A stretch of 64,000 nt of DNA from Xiphophorus maculatus (lineage: Eukaryota; Chordata; Actinopteri; Cyprinodontiformes; Poeciliidae): the NCBI RefSeq assembly GCF_002775205.1, contig NC_036460.1, positions 20,726,751-20,790,750 on the forward strand, in the 5' to 3' direction. The notes under the pieces were generated by a model that made no database searches, was not told the origin of the DNA, and saw only the letters and a program-made list of their open reading frames with translations. Positions 13,201-30,143 of the stretch are shown one piece after another; the first letter of the stretch is position 1, and every line of letters starts with the position of its first letter. The position numbers and the translations under genes were made by a program.

Positions 13201-14301
13201 AGAGATGTGAACGAAAGATATGTGGGAGTGTTGTTTGTACCTATATAGCACTTTTGTCAACTTCACAATTGTTTTTTTATATACATAATAAACAAATTTG
13301 AATTTATAGTATTGGGATTTTAATGGGATTAATTGTGAGGTTGAAGGAAAATGATCTGAGGTTTTCAAACTGTTTTACAATTACAAAATCTGGAAACTGG
13401 TGTTCCTTTGCATTCAACCTCCTTTACTTTGAGACATCTAAATAAAATCCAGAGCAAGCTGTTGCTACCTAATTATGCAATTAGGAAGAAGAAAGTCATA
13501 GCTGAAGGTGAGCCGTGACGAGAGAGGTCCCATTTGGAGTATGCCACAAGTGATCTGATCAGACGAAACAAGTGATCTGCCTATACAAAACTAAATGTGT
13601 CGAAAACTAACACTGCACATCACCCCAATGCTGGTGGTGGCAGCATCATGCTATGGGCATGCCTCTCTGAAGTTTCTTGCCTCTCTGGAAGAAAACATGT
13701 TAGAGGCTGTGGAAGACTTAAAACTGGTACAGAGTCCAAACTACGGTAACGCTTTGTTTAAACAAACTTGTGTTAAAATTGTCCTGTCAATATCCAGACC
13801 GAAATCGAATTTAGCAGCTGTGGCAAGACTTAAACATTGATGCCAAGAGAAAGTCCCCATCCAATTGAGGGGTCAAAGAGTTTTGCAAAGAACATTGAAT
13901 AAAGGCATCAGTTTAGATGTGCAAAGCTCCTAGAAGTATACTCCAATGATTTGTGGCTCTCATTGAGAGGTAGGTGCAGCTTGCACTGAAAGGTGGGGGT
14001 GGGAAAAATCTGTTTTTCTTCCTCTTCTGTGTTGGTCTATCATATACGTCCCCCCCGAAAAAAATCAATTGGCATCTGTTGTAGTAACGTGGCGGAATGT
14101 GGAAGACCTAAAAGAGTAGAAGTACTTCTGCAAAGGCGTGCGTGAAAAGCGGCTTACGTACATCTCTCTGACCACATCCCCCACCCCACAGAATTTGGCC
14201 AGTTCATCGATGCCTTCTTCTTTGATGACTGTGCTGTCCACATCGAAGCAGACAGCATCTGCTCTCCTGAAGAGCTCCTTTGTCTCCTGGATAGTTGTCA
14301 T
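10214..14301 (-). CDS. psph: Phosphoserine phosphatase, 226 aa
   Basis: Five coding exons on the minus strand: 14301-14162, 13049-12915, 11795-11650, 11556-11408 and 10324-10214 (681 nt with stop). The enzyme removes phosphate from O-phospho-L-serine in the last step of L-serine synthesis in the cytosol. HAD-family motifs are all present: motif I DVDST with the nucleophile Asp20 and Asp22, motif II SGG at Ser109, motif III Lys158 in SGGKGK, and motif IV GDGATD with Asp179 and Asp183. The ATG opens MTTIQETKELFRRADAVCF, and human PSPH has 225 residues. The first donor is GTACGT, splitting a Met codon, and the other sites are ordinary. The protein looks functional. Confidence 0.95.
13150..14045. 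mobile_element. Decayed Tc1-like transposon in psph intron 1
   Basis: The stretch contains GCTGGTGGTGGCAGCATCAT followed by GCTATGGG, the trace of the Tc1 transposase region that reads GGGSIMLWG-like in fish elements, and 'GATCAGACGAAAC' upstream. The outer segments also look like Tc1 ends. No continuous transposase frame remains. Confidence 0.6.
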
Positions 14302-15839
14302 TGTGCTGGGGAGGGAGACAAAAATTCAACATGAGATGAGCAGCACTGCTATTAAGCCTGGTCATTCAGACTGTCATGGGGATGTCAGGTGACATGAAGA
14401 GCTAACACTGGGAAGTCATCTGGGCGGTCTGTTGCTGTGTTGTTGGTTTAAGGGGACATCTCTTATGCCTGATTTCCTCCTGCATGCTGAGGACGCCGTT
14501 CCTCCTTTGGAGCAGAAAACGCAGCTATTCACTGAAATACCTATATGTGCAAACTGTGTATCTATCTGACATTTTTTTTAAAAACGAGTCTACAACGCAA
14601 TAATTTGAACTAGAAAAGGCGTTAACAGTAGTTAACAATTAAAGAAGCCGGGAAGACTGGTGGATGGACATCTTCTGTCCCTGTTGCATCACCCCAATGC
14701 GGCATGCAGACGACTAAAGGTTCACCCCCTGAACCCGCAACAAAACAGAAAAGAATAACACTCGTGAATGCTGCTGCTACTATTACTCTTCTTATGTAAC
14801 ATATCGAAACTTCAGTCGACACGGGGAGCCTCTGGAATGTCTTTCCATTTGCATACGAGGGTTGACTTTTACCTACACCCCCAGGTCTTCTATTGCAACT
14901 GTCAACAGTAAAAAGCCACATAGCCCTGCACCACAGCACCATAGTGGTCATAAATATGGAATATGGTATCTTTATACATACCGAGAAAGAAGAGGGTTGA
15001 TAAGGAACGAGAATGCTGGTCGCTTTAACATGAACCGACTGGGACCGCTCACCGACGAGGAAGAGACGAGCCAGGCGGCTGACCAATCAGAGAGAAGCCG
15101 ACAAGGTTCCCGCCCACTCACCCGCTGGCTCGCTGCCATGGCGACCTCAACGGTCAAATACCATGCGTTAGCAAAGCCGGAAGAAAAAAAATTACGAAAA
15201 GGTTGGAAAACTTGTAAGGCATCTTGTCAGTTGATGTAAACAAAAGATAAACTCAAATAAGTTTGAAATGAACAAATTACATTTTTTATATACATTTGTC
15301 ATCAGCATTTTGTTAATAAAGCTAGATTTTGAGTGAAATCCCGTGAGGTATATTGTACATTTTGTAATTCTCTTGAAGTTCTTTTTTTTTTTTATGTATG
15401 GCTTCAACTGTTCTTTTACCTCCCAGTCCCCAGTTGTAACCAGGAGAATAACAGTGGAAATTTCCACTGAAAACCAGCTTAAAAAGGGAGAAAGTGAGCT
15501 GTAGGCATTCAACTCCCAGGTGTTGTCTTTGATAAAACATTTTGCTTTCCTTCCAAAATCTTGCCACAACATCCATCCATCCATCCATCCATTTTCTTAC
15601 ACCCTTGTCCCTAGTGGGGTCGGGAGGTCTTGCCATAACAGTTCACTGGAATTCCCTATTAAACTGGTGTCAGCCCTGTAGACTGAGATCAGAGCTTTTT
15701 GATGGCCACTCTAAAACATTGACTTTGTTGTCCTTCAGAAACTTTGTAATTAATTTGGTTTTGTGATAAGACATTATCCATTTTAAGGACCTCTTTGTGT
15801 CTAACTTTCTGGCAGATGTCTTAAATATTCTGATTCAAT
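14302..15839. other. psph upstream region
   Basis: No coding exon was recognised. A GC-richer island at about 14990-15180 carries GACCAATCAG (CCAAT at 15083-15087) and is the most likely psph promoter and 5' UTR exon. This is inferred from composition and position only. A short (CATC)n run with CCCTAGTGGGGTCGGGAGG at 15571-15630 is a piece of a dispersed teleost repeat. Confidence 0.35.
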
Positions 15840-16600
15840 AATTCCCCATAACAATACCATACCATACCAACTTTATTTATGAAGCACTTTATACACCGAC
15901 AGGACCAAAGTGCTACACACACAATCATAAAATACAATGCAATTATAAAATAGAAAAGATCTAATATAAAATACATATGAATATACAGACACAATAAAAC
16001 CAAGTGAAACCTCTCGGATTGTGCCAAAAGCCAAAGAAAAAAAGATGGGTCTTAAGAAGGGAGTTAAAAGCAGCGAGTGAAGAGGCCTGTCTTATGCCCA
16101 AAGGAAGATCATTCCATAGCTTGGGAGCTGCCGCAGAAAAAGCACGGTCCCCTCTGAGCTTGCACTTTGTCTTTGGTGCCTTCAGAAGCAGCTGATCAGC
16201 TGACCTGAGGGAACAGGAGGCTGTGTAACAGCTCAGACAGATAGGGAGGGGCAAGGCCATTAAGAGCTTTAAAAACAAATAAAAGGATTTTAGAATTAAT
16301 CCTAAAATGTACTGGCAACCAGTGTAAGGAAGCTAAAATAGGGGAAATATGGTCAAATTTTCGTGTACCTGTTAAAAGACGTGCCAACTTCTTTTAACAG
16401 CCTTTTGCACCCTCTGAAGCTGGAAAATATATAAATCATTGACTCCTGTATAAAGTGCATTACAGTTATCCAGCCGTGTGGTCCCAAATGCATGGATCAC
16501 TGTTTCGAAGTGCTGCCTGGCTGATGGCGTAGAGTTGAGTTGTGATCGTAGAGTTGTAGAGTTTACCACCCACAAGACAACTTGTGGGTGGGGAAGATGG
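15840..16600 (-). mobile_element. 3' part of a LINE (L2/Rex-like reverse transcriptase tail), frameshifted
   Basis: Read on the minus strand, separate frames give RLDNCNALYTGV, then ISPILASLHWLPVHFRINSK with LLFVFKALNGLAPPYLSELL, then RGDRAFSAAAPKLWNDLP and SSLAAFNSLLKTHLF. These are the conserved C-terminal reverse-transcriptase segments of vertebrate L2/CR1-group retrotransposons in the correct order. They fall in different frames, so the copy is dead. The 3' end near 15850 (ACTTTATTTATGAAGCACTT on the plus strand) looks like a LINE tail. Confidence 0.8.
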
Positions 16601-16740
16601 CGCCGGTGTTTGAGGCTTGCCGTCTGACGCTCCTGTTTTGCTTTTGTCTGCTGTCCGCTTTTAAGTTTATTACAAGTGTAAACTCGCTCTCTGATTGTGT
16701 ATAACAATGACCTCTATTTTGTGAAGTGCACCCGTTGCTC
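16566..16740 (+). mobile_element. Possible 5' end fragment of another LINE
   Basis: GGGAAGATGGCGCCGG at about 16590 resembles the YY1-type 5' end of fish LINE elements. It abuts the minus-strand LINE. An 11-bp perfect inverted repeat (CCACCCACAAG 16566-16576, CTTGTGGGTGG 16581-16591) lies at the junction. The assignment is weak. Confidence 0.3.
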
Positions 16741-17107
16741 TTGCAGCAGACAATCCATTTAAGATGATCCTACCACTCCTGAACATTTGGGATGGGGCCA
16801 AGTTATTATTACTCTCTTCTGCCCAAACTTGAAAAAGGCTTAACCTGTGAAAACTTTGTCTTTCCTTCTGTGACTTTAGGCAAATTCAGGTTGATGACTG
16901 TGGATGAACATTTTGATTCGATTTGATCTATGTTAGAGTGTAGTTAACTTCTGAATCTAAATAAAAAAACCAAAAACATGTAATCCATCGTTCTGGCATT
17001 TATCAAATAAAATGACTTGTAAGCTCAACTGACCTAAAACAACGAACGTTTAAGATGATTTACTGTTTTACAGGACAATTAAAAATGTTTTTTAAAGGGT
17101 ATGTACA
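16741..17107. other. Intergenic, nothing recognised
   Basis: AT-rich sequence without splice-site pairs, coding character or a known repeat. Confidence 0.4.
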
Positions 17108-17300
17108 ATCTGGTTACAATAGCATTCAACCTGCTTTCCAGAAAACGTTTTTTTATTACATTATTTATACGCTAAATATCTGATTGTAATCGCATTCAAC
17201 CTGCTTTGCTTTCTAGGAAACCTTATTTCTTTTCTTCTCTTTTTACACAGTGTACTACAACAGCGTTCAACCTGATTTCCAGGAAACCTTTTTTTTTTTT
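17108..17300 (+). repeat. Three diverged direct repeats, about 75 bp apart
   Basis: The motif (A)AT/CAGCATTCAACCTGCTTTCC followed by AGAAAAC or AGGAAACC and a T run occurs three times (about 17118, 17190 and 17262). Substitutions among copies are few: GCATTCAACCTGCTTT, GCATTCAACCTGCTTT, GCGTTCAACCTGATTT. The repeat lies just upstream of the putative snoRNA host transcript, so it may belong to its promoter. Its role is unknown. Confidence 0.6.
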
Positions 17301-18713
17301 AAGTACTTGCAGTTTTGATTCTAGATTAGCGAGGGGCGCTGATGAGCTTGTTGTTGATTAGAACAGCCCCAGAAGAAACGTTCTAAAGCAGAGAAGAAGA
17401 AGAAAGATGCCGATGGTCCACGTCGGTTAAGGTAAGCAGGAAGTAAGGGTTAGAGGTAAAACCTCGTGAAAATGTGGTATTCTTTAAAGATTTGAAAGAT
17501 GAACAGATGGAATTGCCGCATCCAGCTCATTATAAGTAATTTAACTGCGTGTTAAATCTAAATTTCTTAATTTCTGGTGCGAATGCGGGCACAGGACGTG
17601 GCTCTTCACGGTTGTAAATGCATTATAAAGTGATGATGGCGTGTCTCCTGTGAATGTATGTGTTGCTTATAGTGTTTACAGATCGGTAAATAGTTACAAT
17701 ATTGCTGTGCATCCTTTTCTCTTGTGACACAGGAGGAGAGTGAAGCCGGTGGCCTGATGCCAGCCATCAGCCAGGCTACAGCAGATGCTACAACAGATGC
17801 TACACCACGCTGACCCGCTGCTGGCAGAGGTGAGGAGGGGCAGCGTGCATATGGTGCTGGGTTGATGAGGAGAGTCGATTCAAGTCCCATCTCTTGAGTG
17901 AAACCAGATTGTAAATAGTATGTTTTTAGTAGGTTTTGTTTTTAATAATCAGCATGTCTACTGTTAAACTTTGCGAATGTTACGAACAGAAAAATGAAGC
18001 AGCAGCAGCAAAGCTCCGTTTGCCTGCTACATTGTCAGGATTAATACCACAAAGAGGAGGAAGCGTTTGTGAAAGACGTGGACTGTGTTGTATTCTGTGA
18101 TCTACTTTGGGTTTAATTTTCTCCAACAAATGTAGCTGGTGTTGGTTGGTTGCACGCCACAATTCAGGAGGCAGCACATACGCACACACGTATTTACTGC
18201 CCTCATGTGGCAGCAGTAAGAAACACCACAGGGGAGCGTCACAGGACGCATTTGGAAGCTTCTGATTGTGTTTGCTGGCTTTTCCACTAAGAATTTGTGC
18301 CTGCAGAACTTCACGTAATGCATAACGTAAAATAATTTTGTTCGTTTGTATACTGCCATTTCACAACGGATGTTATGAACTTTACAAGACAATTCATATT
18401 GAAACACATAGAATCCATAGAGTCCAAATTCATGTCAAATCAGTCTGATTTATTCCATTATAAAACAGTAATAATCAGAAAATATTGGGTCTGAACAATA
18501 TGGCATCACTATGTATTTAAGGTAGTGTAATGGTTTTCTGAACTGCTAGGATGGCTGTTCAAATATCTTTTTTAATTTTTAAAGGGTATCCTAACATCCA
18601 CACACCAAGCATGCTTTGAGTGCTTTAGTTCTTTAATCTTGTTGAATTATCACCACAGAACATGTTACTAGCCATAGTGTGTTTAAAACCGCATGTTTAT
18701 AGCATGTTTCTGG

Positions 18714-18850
18714 ATGCATGGCTGAATTCTGTGTTACTTTGGATGTAGTAAATACAGTCAGACACCATGCTAAATTACTGCTCTCACAAACTGACACGAC
18801 AAGATCAGAGTGGTCATTATGTCCCTCGTTCTTACGTCAGAGTGACAACA
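18714..18850 (+). ncRNA. H/ACA-type snoRNA candidate 1
   Basis: The first hairpin has a lower stem GCATGG (18716-18721) with CCATGC (18765-18770), pocket strands CTGAATTC and GTCAGACA, and an upper stem TGTGTTACT pairing with AGTAAATACA. Fifteen nucleotides after the upper stem comes a perfect H box AAATTA (18772-18777). A second, weaker hairpin has a basal TCAC/GTGA stem. An ACA follows at 18845-18847, three bases before the proposed end. The 14-16-nt spacing rule is met. The target RNA and the snoRNA name are not known to me. Confidence 0.6.
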
Positions 18851-19085
18851 CGTTGAAAAAATTTAAATCTCTGTTTGCATCACTGATACAATCAGTGAGG
18901 CTTTCCCTACAGTCTGCTCTGCTTTTCATTCGTCAGAGTCCTGCAGCATGTGATTGAGCTGTACTACACCCGGCGGCTGCTGTAACTGACCCGACCTTCT
19001 CGCAGGACGGTATGTTTTACTCTCACCGTTAATGGTCACACACGTTACATAATTACTGCGATCAGTGGAAAGGAAAGGTGACCCG

Positions 19086-19220
19086 TGGCACGGCTGAATT
19101 CTGCTCCAGCTGGGCTCTGTGCTGGACACAGTCAGACACCGTGCAACAGCCTCGTCTCATTTCTGCCAAAAACAAAATCACCTGGGCAACTGCTTTCCTC
19201 AGCTTTGTCTGGCTACACAG
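19086..19220 (+). ncRNA. H/ACA-type snoRNA candidate 2, paralog of candidate 1
   Basis: It shares the pocket strands GGCTGAATTCTG and ACAGTCAGACACC with candidate 1, while the stems differ by compensating changes: lower stem GCACGG (19088-19093) with CCGTGC (19139-19144), upper stem TCCAGC with GCTGGA. The H-box position holds ACAGCC, one base off ANANNA. The second hairpin has AGCC (19148-19151) with GGCT, TGCC with GGCA above, and then ACA at 19215-19217, three bases before the end. Confidence 0.6.
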
Positions 19221-19660
19221 GAATGAGTACAGTGATGTACTTGACATTCATGATAGGTTTCTAGAAATTAATTTTCCTGCCGTATTTTCCAGCAGGGCGC
19301 CCAGTTTCCAAACGGGAAGAGACTCGACACTTTCATCTGTGGTAACTACACTTCACTGAAATGCCTTTTCCCTCTTTTTCTTTAGGCAATCACAAAGTAA
19401 TTGTCTGTGGCATTATTATTATTATTATTATTACAACATTTAAAAACTACATGTTACATCTAGTTTCATGTAACACAATAACTTTTCAGACCTTTAGACA
19501 GCCAGATCGCACATGAAGCTAAAAACAGACACAGCAGGGCCACCCCTGAACAGGAATGAGGAAGACCTTGTGCCAGAAACAAGCCCTCTGTGACCTGTGG
19601 TGTTTTCTGTGACCCCTTGCCCCCACTCCTTCATAATAAAGCTGTCACTGTGCTGAAACC

Positions 19661-20211
19661 AACCCTGTGTGTGCTGCATTTGTGTAGTTGGAAACAAAGC
19701 GCTCTGGGAGAGATGCATAAAACACATCCAAAATATCTTCACCTCAAAGACACAACCTTCAAATAAATGGAAGGTTTAATAAATATGTTTGTATTATGCA
19801 AATTAAAGTAATCTCTTATGAGAGCAATTGTCATTATGCGATCTTTTTAGCCTGAAGAGTTTCAAATATACAAGTTCACTGAATTTTCAGCCATCCAGGC
19901 ATTTTGGGGAAAAAAAACAAGCTTTAAAACTAAAATCTACATACTGGTCTTACAGTAAGTGAATAAATAGTCTGACAAAAGATGAAGACTTGACTCAGCG
20001 CCTTGGAGGCGACATTCACCTAAATTAAGAACTTACTTTCCAGAACATTCTCTGCTTGTTCAAAACAGAAATCCAAAAGCCTCTCTTGCATAGAAAGCTT
20101 TTGAAGCACGTCCTCCAAACTTTAACATTCAAAGAACATCCGAGTTGGGCTGTATTTTAGTTTACCAGTTCAGTTTCTTGAATAGATGTGATTCCCAGTC
20201 CTGCGGGTACA
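19661..20211. other. Intergenic / phkg1 3' UTR
   Basis: No coding exon. It probably contains the 3' UTR of phkg1, which ends at 20212 on the minus strand. TTTAAT at about 19775 gives ATTAAA on that strand, a weak candidate poly(A) signal. Confidence 0.4.
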
Positions 20212-27811
<7,600 letters not shown>

Positions 27812-30143
27812 GATGGAGAAACGCTGGTTCACTTCCAAATGTGTGTAAAGCTGTTTTCCTCTTATAGCTCACAGCACACTGCAGGAAACACACACTCTCA
27901 AAACAACACTGGCACAACACAGGCGGTTCTCAAGTTGATCTGAGTGTCAAATAACTTTTAATGAGTAATTCCTAGGGCTGGACAATAAATCGTGAACAAC
28001 ATATGTAGTGACAAAGAGGTAGGCAAAGGACTTGCTTTAGCCTCTAAGCCTTAGTAAGGTTGGTGGCATCAACTCATTCGCTGTCTGGTTACTAAGCAAC
28101 AACTTGTTGAGTAACACACACAGGCGTGGCTTGGCTTTGCCACCTTAACTGCTGCAGACCTGTACACCTTTCCTGTGAATAAAACAGGAACGGTCATGCC
28201 ACCAGTTTGGGAGTATTTCAGATATTGAAAACAAAAAAACAAATCAATAATTATCTATAAGACTGATATTAAACACTTATATCGTGATATGTTTTTCAGT
28301 CACATCGTCCATCTCTAGCAATTCATTAATTCCTGTTTCTGTGATGGACTGACCATCTGTCCAGGGTATTCACTTCCTCTCGACCTTTAAGATTAAGTAG
28401 GCATGTAGCAGGTGTGATAGGTCAGTGACTTCCAATTTCCTTTGGTATAAATATGACATGCATGGCCTGATTTTCTCAGCTACTCTTCTAAATAGGAAAG
28501 AATTGAGAATATTTCAATCAAGCCCAGAGATTGGATACTAAAGGGGTACTTTGGAGGAGGTCAACAAGTTTCCTTAACCACTAGATGCTGTCAAAGGACA
28601 ATCAAAGGATTTAATTGTCCTACTCTCACTTATAAATGTAGGGAGTTTGCTAAATGAGGAAAGGATTTGCTCTAGAACTGCATGCAGTAGCCTGATGATG
28701 CCAAGGATCAGCCTTTAGGATGCAAGCACTCCAAAATGGGACTGGCACAAAAACAAGGGGTAGACGAAAATGCATTTCATGTCCACTGTTAAGTATAATT
28801 GAGAGCCTGTAGTGTTATGGGCCCAGGGAAATTTGATAGTGCATCACAAACCTTTTAGCTTTTAAGGACATTTTAAATACAGATCTGTTTCTTCCAGAAA
28901 ACTGTGAATGAGTCATTATCGGTTGTTTAGAAGCAGAATACTCTGAACAAATAATTTATGGTCAAGTGAAGACAGAAATGATTCACCAAAAACATTTTCC
29001 TCCCTAGCCACATCTGTCCTCAGATCTAAACTCTTTAGAAAGATGGAGGGTGAGCTGATAAAAACTTGGACTCAGGACAAGAGTGACTGTAACCAGGAAA
29101 TAGTCAGAGATCATTCTTTTATAATTCAAACTTCTGATGTCTGAAGACGTTTTGCCTTACAAAGTAATATTTTTGCCCCCCGTTGAATAAAAGTACTCAA
29201 ATGAAAAGCTGTTCTAGATTTTTCATTGTGTGATGATGCTTCCATTTGAAATCAGATCCTTTTAGTATCTTCATTTATCCATCTCCAGTAAAGCCAAACG
29301 TAAAACCTTTGCTTACTCACCGCGTCTTTCAGTTTTTTCTTTCAGCTGCTCCAGAGGGACTCCATGCTTAAACTGGACGTCCTTCCAAAAAGCGTAAAAT
29401 CCGCCACAAAGAAATCCAGTCAGACCCCAGTGCTGCGGAATAGCTGTAGGATCGCTGGTCCCATGTTATAAAGGTTGAGCCTTAATGTCAAATGCCAAAA
29501 ATAAATGGCTTCTTCCGCAGCAGCAGCAGCTCAGCACGTGCACACAGTAGAGATCCCCAAACTCACACCCAGCAGCTTCTTCTCCCTCAGCTGTGGACAC
29601 TTTGAAACGCTTCCCATGTTCAGTTTGTGGCCTGCACTGAGATTAGAGTGACACGACAGGTGCTGCAGCCCTGAGGTATCCCTGCTTTGAAGCTCCTAAA
29701 TCTAATTGAAGAGTGTAACAGATAAGAATAGAAACATTTGAGCGTAGTGTAATGTAGTCTGACTGAGGAGGCAGTGAAATAAAACACAGCGACATTATCA
29801 TCCAAGTGCTTTATTCGTTTTCTCCCTGTTACAACCAAACCATAAGATGAGAACTAGGAGCTTTATTCTACATGTTATTTGAGGTTTTATAATGAAAGCA
29901 CTGCTAATGAAAAGCCCTGTTAAAATTACACTCAAAACGTGACACCAAAATATATAAACAGTATTTATAAGACTATCATTACAAACTCTGCAGAAGTGTT
30001 CTCACAACAAAATAATGTTGCCCAAAGTCAATTATTTAAATAAAGCATGTTTATTGATTGATTTATTGATCCCTTTTAGATTACGCCCCACTAGAATCTG
30101 GTGAGCTGACGTGATTTCAACTCTGCAGGACTTCGTCTCCATC
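27812..30143. other. phkg1 upstream / chchd2 3' region
   Basis: No further coding exon was found. The GC-richer stretch at about 29330-29620 may hold a 5' non-coding exon and promoter of phkg1, judged only from composition. TTTATT at 30062-30067 is AATAAA on the minus strand and is a likely chchd2 poly(A) signal. Confidence 0.35.
27973..28317. mobile_element. Possible hAT-type MITE
   Basis: It begins TAGGGCTGGACAATAAATCG and ends CACATCGTCCATCTCTA, imperfect inverted termini of the 'TAGGGCTGGGCGATA' type widespread in fish. There is no ORF and no clear target duplication. Confidence 0.5.

Larger units (their letters stand above)
17356..19660 (+). ncRNA. Putative spliced non-coding snoRNA host transcript
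   Basis: A chain of splice signals on the plus strand suggests four exons: one ending 17431 (TTAAG|GTAAGC), 17733-17829 (ACACAG| ... GAG|GTGAGG), 18947-19009 (CTGCAG| ... GACG|GTATGT) and one from 19293 (TTTCCAG|) to a poly(A) signal AATAAA at 19635-19640 followed by GT-rich sequence. No conserved frame runs through these exons. Each of the last two introns holds one H/ACA-like RNA ending 96 and 72 nt before the next exon, a usual distance for intron-encoded snoRNAs. It lies between psph and phkg1, where cct6a and sumf2 sit in human, and on the strand cct6a uses there. Exon limits are inferred from splice motifs only. Confidence 0.45.
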
